Source: Methylovorus sp. MM2 (GTDB taxonomy: Bacteria > Pseudomonadota > Gammaproteobacteria > Burkholderiales > Methylophilaceae). Taken from it: a DNA stretch of 64,000 nt. The notes below the pieces were generated by a model that did no database searches, was not told the origin of the DNA, and worked only from the letters and a program-made list of their open reading frames with translations. The stretch lies in assembly GCF_001648895.1 (NCBI RefSeq), contig NZ_LXUF01000001.1, forward strand, positions 558,001 through 622,000. The letters are read 5' to 3'. A program made the translations under genes and the position numbers. Every line of letters starts with the position of its first letter. The stretch's first letter is position 1. Below, piece by piece: positions 1-10,484 of the stretch.

Positions 1-362
1 TGCGCCATCTTGCAAGAACAAGGGTGTTGTTGCATTTGGTGGATATCGCGCCATTCGACGAAGCCGTGAGCCCTGTGCAGGAAGCAAAAGCGATTGTCGA
101 AGAGCTGCGAAAATATGATGAAGAGCTTTACAATAAACCTCGCTGGTTGGTATTGAATAAAGTGGATATGCTGCCGGATGTAAAATCCGAAGTAGAGAAA
201 TTCGTTAAAGAGTATGGCTGGGAAGGCCGCTGTTTCGCGATATCTGCGATTAGTGGTATTGGTTGTAAAGAGCTGACTTATGCCATCATGGAGCATTTAG
301 AAGCTACCCGTAAAGCTGAAGAGGACGCTCTTAAGGAAGGTCATGACATCACTGCTGCTTGA
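1..362 (+). CDS. obgE: GTPase ObgE/CgtA, C-terminal part (5' truncated by window)
   Basis: Open reading from base 3 with no start inside the window, so this is the 3' end of a gene that begins upstream. The residues match the end of the Obg GTPase domain: a LLHLVDIAP strand, the NKVD guanine-specificity motif (in LVLNKVDML) and the SAISG G5 loop. Obg is an essential ribosome-associated GTPase acting in late 50S assembly. The frame stops shortly after the G domain, so there is no long C-terminal extension. The gene overlaps proB by 20 bases, suggesting translational coupling; obgE-proB is a common betaproteobacterial order. The in-frame GTG at base 24 is an internal codon and not a start. Confidence 0.93.
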   Translation, partial: RHLARTRVLLHLVDIAPFDEAVSPVQEAKAIVEELRKYDEELYNKPRWLVLNKVDMLPDVKSEVEKFVKEYGWEGRCFAISAISGIGCKELTYAIMEHLEATRKAEEDALKEGHDITAA

Positions 363-1461
363 TGCAAAATGTCTGGTTGTAAAAGTGGGGTCAAGCCTGG
401 TTACCAACAATGGTGAGGGCCTTGATCAGGTTGCTATCGCGGCTTGGGCAAAGCAGATATCAGCCCTTGTTGCGCAGGGTAAGCAAGTGGTGCTGGTCTC
501 AAGTGGTGCTGTTGCCGAGGGCATGCAACGGCTTGGCTGGAGGAAGCGGCCAACTGCTGTAAATGAATTGCAAGCTGCTGCTGCCGTTGGGCAGATGGGT
601 TTGGTGCAGATGTATGAATCCTGCTTTAGTCAGCATGGTTTGCATACGGCCCAGATTTTGCTGACTCATGATGATCTGGCTGACCGTAAACGTTATTTAA
701 ATGCACGTACTACACTCAGGACATTGCTTGATCTGGGGGTTATCCCTATTATCAATGAGAATGATACGGTCGTTACAGATGAGATCCGTTTTGGCGATAA
801 TGACACCTTGGGCTCTCTGGTCGCTAATTTAATTGAAGCCGATGCGCTCGTTATTTTGACCGATCAATCTGGTTTATATTCGGCTGACCCGCGCAAGAGT
901 TCTGATGCGGAATTCATACAGTATGCGATTGCTGGGGCTGCCGATCTTGAGAAAATGGCTGGCGGGGCAGGTAGCAGTATCGGTAGTGGTGGTATGTTGA
1001 CCAAAGTGCTGGCGGCAAAGCGTGCGGCAAGAAGTGGAGCGCATACGATCATTGCTTCCGGTCGTGAGGCCGATGTGCTTGTGCGTTTAGCGAGTGGTGA
1101 AGCCATTGGTACCCATTTGCGCGCTGAGCAAATCAAAACCTTGGCAAAGAAACAATGGCTGGCAGATCATCTACGTTTAGCCGGTAAAGTGATTTTAGAT
1201 AGCGGTGCGATCAAGGCTTTGAAACAAGATGGCAAAAGCCTATTGCCTATCGGCGTGATTGCCGTTGATGGCGATTTTGAACGTGGGGAAGTGGTTGCTT
1301 GTGTAGACGAGAGCGGCAAAGAAGTCGCAAGAGGCTTGGTCAACTATGCAGCACACGAGACTGCCCGAATTTTGCGTCAACCATCCAGCGAAATAGAACG
1401 TATCCTTGGATATGTCGATGAAGCTGAACTGATTCATCGCGATAATCTGATTTTGATATAG
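343..1461 (+). CDS. proB: glutamate 5-kinase
   Basis: Phosphorylates L-glutamate to glutamyl 5-phosphate, the first step of proline synthesis in the cytoplasm. The 372-residue protein has the two-domain form: an amino-acid-kinase domain (roughly residues 8-258) with KVGSSLV near residue 14, NENDTV and the FGDNDTLGS substrate loop, followed by a PUA domain (about 270-350). The ATG at 343 has an AAGGAAGG ribosome binding site directly upstream, inside the end of obgE, so the overlap is real. proA is not next to it in this window. Identification is secure from motifs and length. Confidence 0.97.
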   Translation: MTSLLLDAKCLVVKVGSSLVTNNGEGLDQVAIAAWAKQISALVAQGKQVVLVSSGAVAEGMQRLGWRKRPTAVNELQAAAAVGQMGLVQMYESCFSQHGLHTAQILLTHDDLADRKRYLNARTTLRTLLDLGVIPIINENDTVVTDEIRFGDNDTLGSLVANLIEADALVILTDQSGLYSADPRKSSDAEFIQYAIAGAADLEKMAGGAGSSIGSGGMLTKVLAAKRAARSGAHTIIASGREADVLVRLASGEAIGTHLRAEQIKTLAKKQWLADHLRLAGKVILDSGAIKALKQDGKSLLPIGVIAVDGDFERGEVVACVDESGKEVARGLVNYAAHETARILRQPSSEIERILGYVDEAELIHRDNLILI

Positions 1462-1509
1462 ATGCAATATATATAAAGAAACGTAATATAAAGACACGCG
1501 GGAGATAAT

Positions 1510-2004
1510 ATGTCTGAAACCAAACCATTGGTTGCCATTATCATGGGGTCTGATAGTGATTGGCCTGTCATGAAAGCAGCAGCACAAATGCTAAGCGATT
1601 TTGGTATCGCTTATGAAGCCAAAGTTGTTTCTGCGCATCGCACGCCTGATCTGATGTTTGCGTTTGCCGAAAATGCGATAGATCAAGGATTCAAGATCAT
1701 TATCGCTGGTGCTGGCGGTGCCGCGCATCTTCCAGGTATGGTCGCCGCAAAAACAACGCTGCCTGTACTTGGCGTACCCGTACCTTCCAAACATTTGCAA
1801 GGGCAGGATTCACTGCTTTCTATCGTGCAGATGCCGAAAGGGATACCAGTGGCTACTTTTGCCATCGGTGAAGCAGGTGCTGCCAATGCCGGGTTGTTTG
1901 CCGCATCTATACTCGCTACGAATGATGCTGTGCTTGCACAAAAGCTTGTCGATTTTCGTGCTGCCCAGACGAATAAAGTATTAGCCATGAATTTGTCGGA
2001 GTAA
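1510..2004 (+). CDS. purE: N5-carboxyaminoimidazole ribonucleotide mutase PurE
   Basis: Moves the carboxyl group of N5-CAIR to give CAIR in purine synthesis. The 164-residue protein is the usual length for class I PurE and has the GSDSDW phosphate-binding loop at about residue 13, SAHRTPD near 42 and [10 protein letters not shown] near 71. The ATG is preceded by GGGAG. It is followed after two bases by purK, which makes its substrate, so the two form an operon. A 48-base AT-rich gap separates it from proB and could hold a promoter, but I see no clear -35/-10 pair there. Confidence 0.97.
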   Translation: MSETKPLVAIIMGSDSDWPVMKAAAQMLSDFGIAYEAKVVSAHRTPDLMFAFAENAIDQGFKIIIAGAGGAAHLPGMVAAKTTLPVLGVPVPSKHLQGQDSLLSIVQMPKGIPVATFAIGEAGAANAGLFAASILATNDAVLAQKLVDFRAAQTNKVLAMNLSE

Positions 2005-2006
2005 TC

Positions 2007-3161
2007 TTGAGTCAGCCTGTTACTAGTATTCCATCGACCATATTGCCCCCGGCTATGCTTGGCATGCTGGGTGGCGGCCAGTTAGGTCGTTTCTTCGTCA
2101 TCGCTGCACATGAGATGGGCTATCGCGTCACGGTATTAGATCCTGATATGAATAGTCCGGCTGGCAAGATCGCCGATGTGCATCTTTGTGCGGCTTATGA
2201 TGACCAAGTTGCATTAACCGAGATGGCCAAAAGCTGTGAGGCGATCACCACAGAGTTTGAGAATGTGCCCGCTGCAACATTGGAATTCCTGGCTAAGAAC
2301 CGTATTGTTCGACCGGCACCTGCTGCCGTCGCAATCGCGCAACATCGCGTATTAGAAAAAAACTTTATTCGTGATGCAGGATTGCCTGTTGCACCTTATA
2401 AAGTGATTGAAAGTGCCGATGATGTTGCTGCAACGGATGCGTCGCTATATCCTGCGATCTTAAAGGTCGCCCGTTTTGGCTATGATGGTAAAGGCCAAGC
2501 GCGAGTATCAACCGCTGAAGAAGCAAAAGATGCGTTTGAGAAATTTGGAGGTGAGACGTGCGTGCTGGAGAAGATGCTCAAGCTTGATTATGAGGTATCT
2601 GTTGTTTTGGCGCGCGATGCACAAGGACAGGTTGCAACTTTCCCTACAGCAGAAAATAGTCATCTGAATGGCATTCTTGATGTCAGCATCGTACCTGCAC
2701 GAGGTAGCGAAAGTGTAAGAGAAGAGGCGCAAAAATTAGCAATAAAAGTTGCTGAGAAGCTTAATTATGTGGGTGTGCTTGGTGTCGAATTCTTCGTTTG
2801 CGATGGTCAATTGATCGTCAATGAAATGGCACCGCGTCCTCATAACTCTGCCCATTACACTATCGATGCATGTGTTACTAATCAGTTTGAGCAGCAAGTG
2901 AGGGTGCTGACAGGTATGCAGCTCGGCGCACCAAGATTACATAGCCATGCGGTTATGGTTAACATTCTTGGTGATGTATGGCGTGATGGTGAGCCTAAGT
3001 GGACGCAGTTATTTGCACATAGCGAATTAAAATTACATCTGTATGGTAAACACGAGCCGCGTGCAGGTCGTAAGATGGGGCATTTCACTGTATTGGCAGA
3101 TTCGTCAGAGGCTGCGTTACATCAGGCAACTATCGCGCGTCAAGAGTTGGGTATAGGCTAA
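2007..3161 (+). CDS. purK: 5-(carboxyamino)imidazole ribonucleotide synthase PurK
   Basis: ATP-dependent carboxylation of AIR to N5-CAIR, feeding PurE. ATP-grasp enzyme of 384 residues with the N-terminal [10 protein letters not shown] nucleotide loop, [12 protein letters not shown] in the ATP-grasp core and the [13 protein letters not shown] active-site signature. The start is a TTG two bases after the purE stop, with GGAG overlapping the end of purE; no ATG gives full length. Ends shortly before a shared terminator that faces rpsT. Confidence 0.96.
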   Translation: MSQPVTSIPSTILPPAMLGMLGGGQLGRFFVIAAHEMGYRVTVLDPDMNSPAGKIADVHLCAAYDDQVALTEMAKSCEAITTEFENVPAATLEFLAKNRIVRPAPAAVAIAQHRVLEKNFIRDAGLPVAPYKVIESADDVAATDASLYPAILKVARFGYDGKGQARVSTAEEAKDAFEKFGGETCVLEKMLKLDYEVSVVLARDAQGQVATFPTAENSHLNGILDVSIVPARGSESVREEAQKLAIKVAEKLNYVGVLGVEFFVCDGQLIVNEMAPRPHNSAHYTIDACVTNQFEQQVRVLTGMQLGAPRLHSHAVMVNILGDVWRDGEPKWTQLFAHSELKLHLYGKHEPRAGRKMGHFTVLADSSEAALHQATIARQELGIG

Positions 3162-3190
3162 AAGTATTATTGATTAATTGAGATAGAAAC

Positions 3191-3221
3191 AAAAAAGCCG
3201 AACATCAAGTTCGGCTTTTTT
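3191..3221. terminator. bidirectional intrinsic terminator purK / rpsT
   Basis: Perfect 13-base stem (AAAAAAGCCGAAC with its complement) and a five-base loop, with A-run on one side and T-run on the other. It sits between the convergent purK and rpsT stops and can serve both. Confidence 0.93.
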
Positions 3222-3244
3222 GTTTTCTCTAAAGCGTGAATCTA

Positions 3245-3508
3245 TTAAGCAAGCGCTTTGATAGAAGCGCTCAAACGGCTCTTATGACGAGCAGCCTTGT
3301 TCTTATGAATAATCTGTTTATCGGCAATACGGTCAATGACGCTGATATTGTCGTTGTATACAGTTTGTGCAGCAGCTTTATCGCCGGCTTCGACCGCTTT
3401 GATGATCTTCTTGATCGCGGTGCGCAAAGCAGAGCGCAAGCTGGCGTTATGAGAGCGCTGCTTTACCGCTTGACGGGCACGCTTTCTAGCTTGTGCGCTA
3501 TTTGCCAT
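3245..3508 (-). CDS. rpsT: 30S ribosomal protein S20
   Basis: Small basic 87-residue protein that binds 16S rRNA in the small ribosomal subunit. It starts [15 protein letters not shown] and carries the Lys/Arg/Ala-rich helices typical of S20, including the KAARHKSRL segment. It is transcribed alone, convergent with purK and divergent from murJ. The 210 bases to murJ must hold both promoters; I see no structured leader there. The ORF on the opposite strand over the same region is a shadow. Confidence 0.98.
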   Translation of the reverse strand: MANSAQARKRARQAVKQRSHNASLRSALRTAIKKIIKAVEAGDKAAAQTVYNDNISVIDRIADKQIIHKNKAARHKSRLSASIKALA

Positions 3509-3718
3509 GGATTTTCCTAATTAGTTATCAAATACGAAGCCGAGCATATTAGCGTTTTTTATCGTGGATTGCAAGGTATGTATGAGGCTTATGCACCTAA
3601 CATGTTAAAATTACGCTTTTTATGTCTTTAGATGACGGATTTTTTAGCGATTAATGGATCCGCAATTGATAAAAATCAGCCATGCTGAATCTAAACAACA
3701 ATACATGATACCAGTTGA

Positions 3719-5257
3719 ATGAACCTGCTTAGAGCCCTTGCTGCTGTTGGAAGTATGACGTTCTTATCGCGAATCCTCGGATTCGTTAGAGATACGCTCA
3801 TTGCACGAGTGTTTGGTGCAGGGGTATATACGGATGCCTTTTTTGTCGCATTCAAGATACCCAACCTGTTGCGCCGACTTTTTGCTGAGGGAGCTTTCTC
3901 TCAGGCATTCGTACCTGTGCTGGCAGAGTACAAGAATCAACGCGGTGTCGAACAGACGCATAATTTAGTAAACCATGTAGCGACATTGTTGGGTTTGGCT
4001 TTGATCGTTGTGACTATATTAGGCATGATAGCCGCTCCGTGGATCGTGTATGTCAGCGCACCGGGTTTTGAGGGGGATGCAGCAAAGTTCGATCTGACGA
4101 TCACTCTGTTGCGTATCACGTTTCCCTACATCTTTTTTATCTCGCTGGTCTCATTGGCTGGCGGGATTTTGAATACTTATAGCAAATTCTCGGTACCTGC
4201 TTTTACGCCTGCATGGTTGAACGTGACCTTTATCATCGCAGCACTGTTCTTTGCGCCTTATTTTGATCCGCCGATCAAAGTGCTGGCTTGGGCCGTATTT
4301 GTGGGCGGGATTTTGCAATTGGCTTTTCAGATACCTTTTTTGATTAAAATTGGATTTATCCCTCGGTTTAGATTGAATCTGCATGATGAGGGTGTCTGGC
4401 GCATTCTAAAACTGATGGGGCCTGCGATATTTGGCGTATCTATCGCGCAGATATCTTTGTTGATCAATACGATATTCGCTTCTTTTCTGGAAACAGGTAG
4501 CGTGTCATGGCTTTATTATGCAGACCGTTTGATGGAACTGCCGACGGGCATGTTGGGTGTAGGTCTGGGGACTATCTTATTGCCTAGTCTTGCCAAGTCT
4601 TTTGCCAATAAAGCCGATGATGAATATTCGCAACTCATGGATTGGGGCTTGCGCCTTACTTTGATCCTGACCTTGCCAGCAGCAGTTGCGCTTGCAGTCT
4701 TGGCTGTGCCGCTTGTGACGGGGCTTTTCCACTATGGTGCGTTTACTTCACATGATGTATCAATGACTTGCCAAGCATTGATGGCATACAGTTTGGGTCT
4801 GATCGGGTTGATCATGGTCAAGGTCTTGGCACCTGCGTTCTATGCGCGTCAGGATATCAAGACGCCTGTAAAGATCGCTTTATTCACATTGGTTTCTACG
4901 CAATTGATGAACCTCGCATTCATCGGGCCGATGAAGCATGCAGGCTTGGCGTTGGCGATTGGTCTAGGTGCGTGTCTCAATGCAGGTTTATTGTATTTTT
5001 ATTTACGTCGAGCCAATATTTATCAGCCGCAAGCAGGTTGGTGGTTGTTTTTAGTGAAACTGATACTGGCTGTCGGTGTGATGGCTGTGGTGCTTTTCTT
5101 CGGTGCAGGCGACACGAATGCGTGGATGGATTATGCAATGTTGCCTAAGTTACTGCGACTGACCGCGCTGATTTTGTTGGGCGCTACCGTATATTTTGGC
5201 GCATTGTGGCTGTTGGGTTTCCGTCTGAGAGACTTTTCCCGCCGTACAGAGATATAA
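3719..5257 (+). CDS. murJ: lipid II flippase MurJ (MviN family)
   Basis: Inner-membrane flippase that moves the lipid-linked peptidoglycan precursor to the periplasmic face. The 512-residue protein is hydrophobic throughout with about 14 membrane segments. The start [19 protein letters not shown] and the [12 protein letters not shown] loop are family signatures, as is the [17 protein letters not shown] loop. First gene of a murJ-ribF-ileS-lspA run; ribF follows after three bases. The rpsT-divergent position is typical of beta- and gammaproteobacteria. Confidence 0.97.
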   Translation: MNLLRALAAVGSMTFLSRILGFVRDTLIARVFGAGVYTDAFFVAFKIPNLLRRLFAEGAFSQAFVPVLAEYKNQRGVEQTHNLVNHVATLLGLALIVVTILGMIAAPWIVYVSAPGFEGDAAKFDLTITLLRITFPYIFFISLVSLAGGILNTYSKFSVPAFTPAWLNVTFIIAALFFAPYFDPPIKVLAWAVFVGGILQLAFQIPFLIKIGFIPRFRLNLHDEGVWRILKLMGPAIFGVSIAQISLLINTIFASFLETGSVSWLYYADRLMELPTGMLGVGLGTILLPSLAKSFANKADDEYSQLMDWGLRLTLILTLPAAVALAVLAVPLVTGLFHYGAFTSHDVSMTCQALMAYSLGLIGLIMVKVLAPAFYARQDIKTPVKIALFTLVSTQLMNLAFIGPMKHAGLALAIGLGACLNAGLLYFYLRRANIYQPQAGWWLFLVKLILAVGVMAVVLFFGAGDTNAWMDYAMLPKLLRLTALILLGATVYFGALWLLGFRLRDFSRRTEI

Positions 5258-5260
5258 CGC

Positions 5261-6172
5261 ATGCAAGTTTTTCGTCATATTCCATCAGTAAAAGTTGATT
5301 CGCCTTCGCCAGCACTTGTACTTGCGATCGGTAACTTTGATGGTATGCACTTGGGGCATCAGGCATTGCTAAAGCGATTGGTCGAGGTGGCGGATGCAAC
5401 TGGACTTACAGCCGCTGTGATGACGTTTGAACCACATCCGCGCGAATTCTTTACGCCAGATAATGCGCCCGCCCGGTTGACCTCGTTGCGTGAAAAATTG
5501 GAGTTTTTTGAAGATGCTGGTGTTGCGCAGGTATATATCTGCCGCTTCAATCGGCAGTTCTCAGGTTTGAGTGCCGACGTGTTCATACAGGATATCCTGC
5601 GGACAGCCTTGAATGCGCAATCGATACTTGTGGGCAATGATTTCCGTTTTGGTGCAAAACGGCACGGTAGCGTAGCTGACTTACGCGAGGCAGGCTTTGA
5701 TCTTGTGGACTTTCCTGAAGTGCGTTTAGAAAGTGTACGTGTATCGAGTACAGCGGTGCGAGATGCACTAGCGGCTGGTGAGCTTGAGCTTGCTAGGGCA
5801 TTGCTCGGAAGACCATATAGCATCAGCGGCAAGGTCGTACATGGTGCCAAACGCGGACGGCAATTGGGCTTTCCTACTGCAAACGTACATATGCGCCATG
5901 AACGACCTGCGCTGACTGGGGTATATGCGGTAAAATTAGATGGTTTAGCTGGTGTAGCAAATCTGGGTGTGCGGCCAACCGTGGCAGGCATTCCCAAATT
6001 GATGCTGGAAGTGCATTTATTCGATTTTGACGGTGATCTATATGATCGCCATGTGCATGTCCAGTTTCTGAAAAAGATACGTGAAGAGATGAAGTTCCCG
6101 AATTTTGATGCACTTAAACAGCAGATCGCATTTGATAGTATTGCGGCAAGAACCTATTTTTCGAATATTTAG
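5261..6172 (+). CDS. ribF: bifunctional riboflavin kinase / FAD synthetase
   Basis: Converts riboflavin to FMN and then FAD. The 303-residue protein has the N-terminal adenylyltransferase domain with GNFDGMHLGH near residue 24 (the nucleotidyl-transferase HxGH) and the C-terminal flavokinase domain starting near GRPYSISG (about 185) with GRQLGFPTAN. It starts three bases after murJ, so it is co-transcribed, and is followed by ileS after 24 bases. No FMN riboswitch is visible upstream, as expected inside an operon. Confidence 0.97.
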   Translation: MQVFRHIPSVKVDSPSPALVLAIGNFDGMHLGHQALLKRLVEVADATGLTAAVMTFEPHPREFFTPDNAPARLTSLREKLEFFEDAGVAQVYICRFNRQFSGLSADVFIQDILRTALNAQSILVGNDFRFGAKRHGSVADLREAGFDLVDFPEVRLESVRVSSTAVRDALAAGELELARALLGRPYSISGKVVHGAKRGRQLGFPTANVHMRHERPALTGVYAVKLDGLAGVANLGVRPTVAGIPKLMLEVHLFDFDGDLYDRHVHVQFLKKIREEMKFPNFDALKQQIAFDSIAARTYFSNI

Positions 6173-6196
6173 TGATTAATTAAAAGACTTAGTGTC

Positions 6197-8983
6197 ATGA
6201 CAGACCAAAAATATCAGTTGAATCTCCCTGAAACGCCTTTTCCGATGCGTGGCGATCTTGCAAAGCGTGAGCCTGCATGGTTGAAACAATGGCAGGATCA
6301 GCAGCTTTATAAAAAGATACGTGCGGCACGTAAGGGGGCTAAGAAATTCATCCTGCATGATGGCCCGCCTTATGCGAATGGAGACATCCATATCGGGCAC
6401 GCGGTAAACAAGATATTGAAAGATATCATCGTTAAATCCAAGACGATGTCAGGCTTTGATGCGCCTTATGTGCCTGGTTGGGATTGCCACGGACTGCCTA
6501 TCGAGTTGATGGTCGAGAAACTGCATGGCAAGAATATCGATCCAGCCAAGTTTCGTGAGCTTTGCCGCGAGTATGCCGCTGAACAGATCGAGCGCCAGAA
6601 AAAGGACTTTATCCGTCTAGGTGTATTGGGCGATTGGGATCATCCTTACCGCACGATGGATTTCAAGACCGAAGCCGACATCATGCGTGCGTTGGGTGAT
6701 ATCTACAAGAATGGTTATCTCTATCAAGGCTCCAAGCCAGTACATTGGTGTGTGGATTGTGGGTCTGCATTGGCTGAAGCTGAAGTTGAGTATGAAGATA
6801 AGAATTCTCCTGCTATCGATGTCGGTTTTAAGGTCGTAGATAACGCTGCCTTGTCTAAGATGTTTGGTGTTGAGGTTGCAGGTGATGCGTATGCCGTCAT
6901 CTGGACAACCACGCCTTGGACGTTGCCAGCCAATCAGGCTGTGACCGTTCATCCGGATTTCACCTATGACCTGATCAAGACCAGTAAGGGGTTGCTGATT
7001 CTTGCGCATGAGCTTGCTGAAGCTACACTTGCACGATATGGCGAAGCATCAACCCAAGTTCTTGCTTCATGCAAAGGGGTTGCACTTGAGTTTTTATCAT
7101 TACAGCATCCATTCGAGAACCGTCAGGTGCCAGTCATCCTTGGTGATCATGTAACTACCGATGCGGGTACTGGCTTAGTACATACAGCGCCTGCTCACGG
7201 CCTTGAAGATTATGCGGTGGGTATGCGTTATAACCTGCCGGTGGATAATCCAGTGGGTGATGATGGCAAGTTCTATAGTCGTGTCGAGCGCTTTGCGGGC
7301 ATGAGCATCTGGGATGCTAATAAAGTCGTCATCGAAACGCTGGCAGCTAGTGGCAACCTGATGGCTTCCGCGCGATTGAACCATAGTTACCCGCATTGCT
7401 GGCGCCATAAGACGCCGGTTATCTTCCGTGCGACGCATCAATGGTTCATCGGCATGAATCAAGAAGGCGTGGCGGGTAGCACATTGCGCACACTTGCTAA
7501 TGCTGCGGTGGATGATACGGAGTTCTTCCCTTCATGGGGGCGCGCACGTCTGGAAGCGATGATCAAGAACCGTCCGGACTGGTGTGTGTCTCGCCAGCGT
7601 AACTGGGGTGTGCCGATGCCATTGTTCGTACATAAAGAAACCAGTGAGCTGCACCCTGATACCTCCGCGTTGCTTGAGAAAGTTGCATTACAAGTCGAAC
7701 AACAAGGCATAGAAGCTTGGTTCTCTTTAGATGGCGCTGCTTTTCTGCAAGAACACGCGCCAAAGGATGCTGAGCAATATAAAAAAGTGACCGATACGCT
7801 GGATGTATGGTTTGACTCGGGTACGACACATGCTGCTGTTTTGAAGCGTCGTGAAGAGTTGCAGAGCCCTGCAGATTTGTATCTTGAAGGTTCTGACCAG
7901 CACCGTGGGTGGTTCCAGTCTAGCTTACTGACAGGTTGTGCGATCAATGGACGTGCGCCTTATGGTGCATTGCTGACGCACGGTTTCGTGGTCGATGGCA
8001 ACGGTCATAAGATGAGTAAATCCAAGGGCAACGTGGTTGCGCCGCAAAAGGTTATGGATACCTACGGTGCCGATATCTTACGTTTATGGGTAGCCTCGAC
8101 AGATTACTCAGGTGAATTGACGATCTCGGACGAGATATTAAAACGTGTTGCCGATAGCTATCGCCGTATCCGCAATACACTACGTTTCTTGTTATCTAAT
8201 CTGGCTGATTTCGATGCTGGTAAAAACCTACTGCCTGTCGCTGAGTGGTTGGAGATCGATCGTTATGCGTTAGTACTGACGCATGATCTAGAGACCAAGT
8301 TGCTTGCAGATTATGACCGCTATGAGTTTCATTTGGCGATGCAGAAATTCGTAGGTTTTTGCTCTGAAGATCTGGGCGGTTTCTATCTCGACATCTTAAA
8401 AGATCGTCTCTACACGACAGGTGCTGATTCTCATCCTCGTCGTGCTGCGCAGAGTGCGCTTTACCATATCACTCATGCATTGATGCGTTTGATGGCCCCG
8501 ATATTAAGCTTTACTGCTAATGAGATATGGCAGACTTTAGGCTTGGATGAGAATGTCAGTGTGTTTGAAGAGCTGTGGTATGAGCTTCCAGCACACGCGT
8601 TAAGCGATGCGGATATTGCTGTCTGGCAAGAGATCATCGCCGTTCGTGCTTTTGCCAATAAAGCCATCGAAGAACAACGTGCACAAAGCTTGGTAGGCTC
8701 TTCATTGCAGTCTGAGTTGGATATCTACGCCTCTGGTAAAACATATAAGGCTTTGGCTACGCTGGAGGATGATTTGCGTTTTGTACTCATCACTTCGCGT
8801 GCCAACCTGCATCAGGCAGAGGATGAGGGTGTGAGTATCAAGGTCACGCCTAGTGCACATACGAAATGTGATCGTTGCTGGCACTACCGTGCCGATGTCG
8901 GTGCCGATGCAGCGCACCCGCAAATATGCGGTCGTTGCGTGAGCAACTTGTTTGGTAAAGGCGAAGCCCGTCGCTATGCGTAA
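6197..8983 (+). CDS. ileS: isoleucine--tRNA ligase
   Basis: Charges tRNA-Ile. The 928-residue class I synthetase has HIGH at residues 65-68 and KMSKS at 605-609. The inserted editing domain lies around residues 200-400. A four-cysteine zinc site near the C-terminus (CDRCW...CGRC) marks the bacterial type 1 enzyme. The ATG at 6197 gives [19 protein letters not shown], the standard N-terminus. The stop overlaps the start of lspA by eight bases. Confidence 0.98.
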   Translation: MTDQKYQLNLPETPFPMRGDLAKREPAWLKQWQDQQLYKKIRAARKGAKKFILHDGPPYANGDIHIGHAVNKILKDIIVKSKTMSGFDAPYVPGWDCHGLPIELMVEKLHGKNIDPAKFRELCREYAAEQIERQKKDFIRLGVLGDWDHPYRTMDFKTEADIMRALGDIYKNGYLYQGSKPVHWCVDCGSALAEAEVEYEDKNSPAIDVGFKVVDNAALSKMFGVEVAGDAYAVIWTTTPWTLPANQAVTVHPDFTYDLIKTSKGLLILAHELAEATLARYGEASTQVLASCKGVALEFLSLQHPFENRQVPVILGDHVTTDAGTGLVHTAPAHGLEDYAVGMRYNLPVDNPVGDDGKFYSRVERFAGMSIWDANKVVIETLAASGNLMASARLNHSYPHCWRHKTPVIFRATHQWFIGMNQEGVAGSTLRTLANAAVDDTEFFPSWGRARLEAMIKNRPDWCVSRQRNWGVPMPLFVHKETSELHPDTSALLEKVALQVEQQGIEAWFSLDGAAFLQEHAPKDAEQYKKVTDTLDVWFDSGTTHAAVLKRREELQSPADLYLEGSDQHRGWFQSSLLTGCAINGRAPYGALLTHGFVVDGNGHKMSKSKGNVVAPQKVMDTYGADILRLWVASTDYSGELTISDEILKRVADSYRRIRNTLRFLLSNLADFDAGKNLLPVAEWLEIDRYALVLTHDLETKLLADYDRYEFHLAMQKFVGFCSEDLGGFYLDILKDRLYTTGADSHPRRAAQSALYHITHALMRLMAPILSFTANEIWQTLGLDENVSVFEELWYELPAHALSDADIAVWQEIIAVRAFANKAIEEQRAQSLVGSSLQSELDIYASGKTYKALATLEDDLRFVLITSRANLHQAEDEGVSIKVTPSAHTKCDRCWHYRADVGADAAHPQICGRCVSNLFGKGEARRYA

Positions 8984-9434
8984 ATGGTTGGCGTTAAGTG
9001 TGGTGGTGATCGCGCTCGATCTTTATACAAAGCATCTTGTGGTCAATGCGTTTGCTTATGGTGAACACCTGACGATCACCAGCTTTTTTGATTTGGTGCG
9101 TTACCATAATGAAGGTGCGGCATTTAGCTTTTTGAGTAATGCGGGAGGCTGGCAGCGTATCTTCTTTAGTGCCATTGCCGTGATCGCGTCTGTCGTGATT
9201 GTGTATTTGATGTATAAAAGCCCCAAGCAGAAACTCTTCTGTTTGGGGCTTGCCTTCATTCTTGGCGGAGCATTAGGAAATCTATATGACCGCCTAACGT
9301 TAGGCTATGTCGTCGACTTCTTGTTCTTCCATTACCAAGCTTATTATTGGCCTGCTTTCAATCTTGCTGATTCTGCGATCACGTTTGGTGTAAGTTTACT
9401 GTTGATCGACAGCTTTAAAAACAAACAACCATAA
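8976..9434 (+). CDS. lspA: lipoprotein signal peptidase (signal peptidase II)
   Basis: Inner-membrane aspartyl protease that removes signal peptides from prolipoproteins after lipidation. I choose the ATG at 8976 ([19 protein letters not shown], 152 residues), inside the end of ileS, because the frame could open at a TTG at 8952 but those extra residues are not part of the family. Four membrane segments are visible; the catalytic aspartates lie in GNLYDRL and FNLADSAIT. Usually ispH follows lspA; here the next gene is an unrelated PEP-CTERM gene on the other strand. Confidence 0.96.
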   Translation: MRKWLALSVVVIALDLYTKHLVVNAFAYGEHLTITSFFDLVRYHNEGAAFSFLSNAGGWQRIFFSAIAVIASVVIVYLMYKSPKQKLFCLGLAFILGGALGNLYDRLTLGYVVDFLFFHYQAYYWPAFNLADSAITFGVSLLLIDSFKNKQP

Positions 9435-9460
9435 TCTTATCAATCAGATTACAGGCCTAT

Positions 9461-10234
9461 TTAGATGGCCGCTTTTCGCGCCTTGCTACGACGGCGCGCA
9501 ATCAATATCACGGTACTTAGACCTGCCAATAACATCGCCCAGCTGCTCGGTTCTGGCACAGCGGTGATCAGTAACTGATCCTGTTTAGTGTCAGAGAAGG
9601 CATAGCTTAATGTGTAGCCACCAGTGGTTGTCCATGGGCCTGAAGTGATGTTATTGATGAATCCAATAGCAAGTGCATCCGCTGCTGTATTTGCAGGGCC
9701 AGTGCCACTCAAATAGATCGAACCACTGGCAAGGTCATAAGAACCCGTTTCTTCTACAATCTCCCACACGGCTAATTGCATCGCTAGCGCATAATTATTG
9801 GCTGCTGCAAGATCACTGCTGCTTGATGTGCTGATGTATGTATCGCGTAGCCCGAAGAATGTCGGCAAAGTATTCGTGATCAAACGATCAAGCGCTGATT
9901 GTTGGGTAGATGAAAAAAATGGTGATAAGCCAGTTGTTACATCAAAGCTGCTAGCCCAGCCACCGCCAATATGCCTTTCTACACACAGGCTGATTGTTTG
10001 CCCACCCATTGCAGAGATATCCCATATGCTGAGTACGCCCCAGTTATGGTATGTGTCAGTGCCGCCTTCATTAATCGTCGTGTAACTGGAATATGCTGTA
10101 CGGTCAGATGCGCTAGGCCATGAGATGATGGTGCTAGCATAAGCCGAGTTAACCATGGCTGCGCAAGCAAGAATGCCTGCAGTGAACATGTTGCGGATTG
10201 TTTTTGCGTTGAATATGTTGTTGCTATGAATCAT
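9461..10234 (-). CDS. PEP-CTERM sorting domain-containing exported protein
   Basis: Exported protein of 257 residues with a signal peptide at about 1-34. The C-terminal tripartite sorting signal is the motif VPEPSSWAML, a hydrophobic segment (LLAGLSTVILIA) and a basic tail (RRRSKARK). PEP-CTERM proteins are recognised by exosortase and tied to envelope or exopolysaccharide functions. The middle part, rich in Ser/Thr/Tyr with one cysteine (SLCVERHIGGG), has no catalytic motif I recognise. No exosortase or polysaccharide gene lies nearby. Convergent with lspA; the 250 bases upstream of its start end in the hairpin after cysA. Confidence 0.85.
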   Translation of the reverse strand: MIHSNNIFNAKTIRNMFTAGILACAAMVNSAYASTIISWPSASDRTAYSSYTTINEGGTDTYHNWGVLSIWDISAMGGQTISLCVERHIGGGWASSFDVTTGLSPFFSSTQQSALDRLITNTLPTFFGLRDTYISTSSSSDLAAANNYALAMQLAVWEIVEETGSYDLASGSIYLSGTGPANTAADALAIGFINNITSGPWTTTGGYTLSYAFSDTKQDQLLITAVPEPSSWAMLLAGLSTVILIARRRSKARKAAI

Positions 10235-10431
10235 TGATTAACTTCCGATTTTAATTGTAAGTTGTTGGTATTGCATGGCTAAATCATGCCTATGTTTTTC
10301 TCAGTTGCCGCATAGTACACGAATGCCGTTCAAAAAATCAGAAAGATTAAGCAGGGATTATGCCAAATGGATGATATTTGAAAATATGGCAGGATAAAAT
10401 ATTTAAGAAAACCAGCGTAACTTCGATTGAG

Positions 10432-10471
10432 CATAGCCGAACCTGAGTAGAAACACTCAGGTTCGGCTATG
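10432..10471 (-). terminator. 17-bp hairpin after cysA
   Basis: Perfect inverted repeat: arms 10432-10448 and 10455-10471 (CATAGCCGAACCTGAGT and complement) with a six-base loop, 14 bases past the cysA stop. There is no T-run on the cysA side, so it is either a Rho-assisted end or an mRNA 3' stabiliser. It also separates cysA from the divergent side of the PEP-CTERM gene. Confidence 0.7.
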
Positions 10472-10484
10472 TGATGGATTTGTT

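Noticed and set aside
3236-3520. 94-residue plus-strand frame over rpsT
   Set aside because: Exactly opposite the ribosomal protein gene, whose sequence is unmistakable.
5200-5261. FMN riboswitch in front of ribF
   Set aside because: ribF starts three bases after murJ; there is no room for the aptamer and none is seen upstream of murJ.
5359-5997. 212-residue open frame on the minus strand over ribF
   Set aside because: Lies fully opposite ribF, a gene with clear motifs; composition is the Arg/Ser/Thr-rich type expected of an antisense shadow and no ribosome binding site supports it.
7459-7947. 162-residue open frame on the minus strand inside ileS
   Set aside because: Shadow of a conserved synthetase gene; Cys/Ser-rich translation without motifs.
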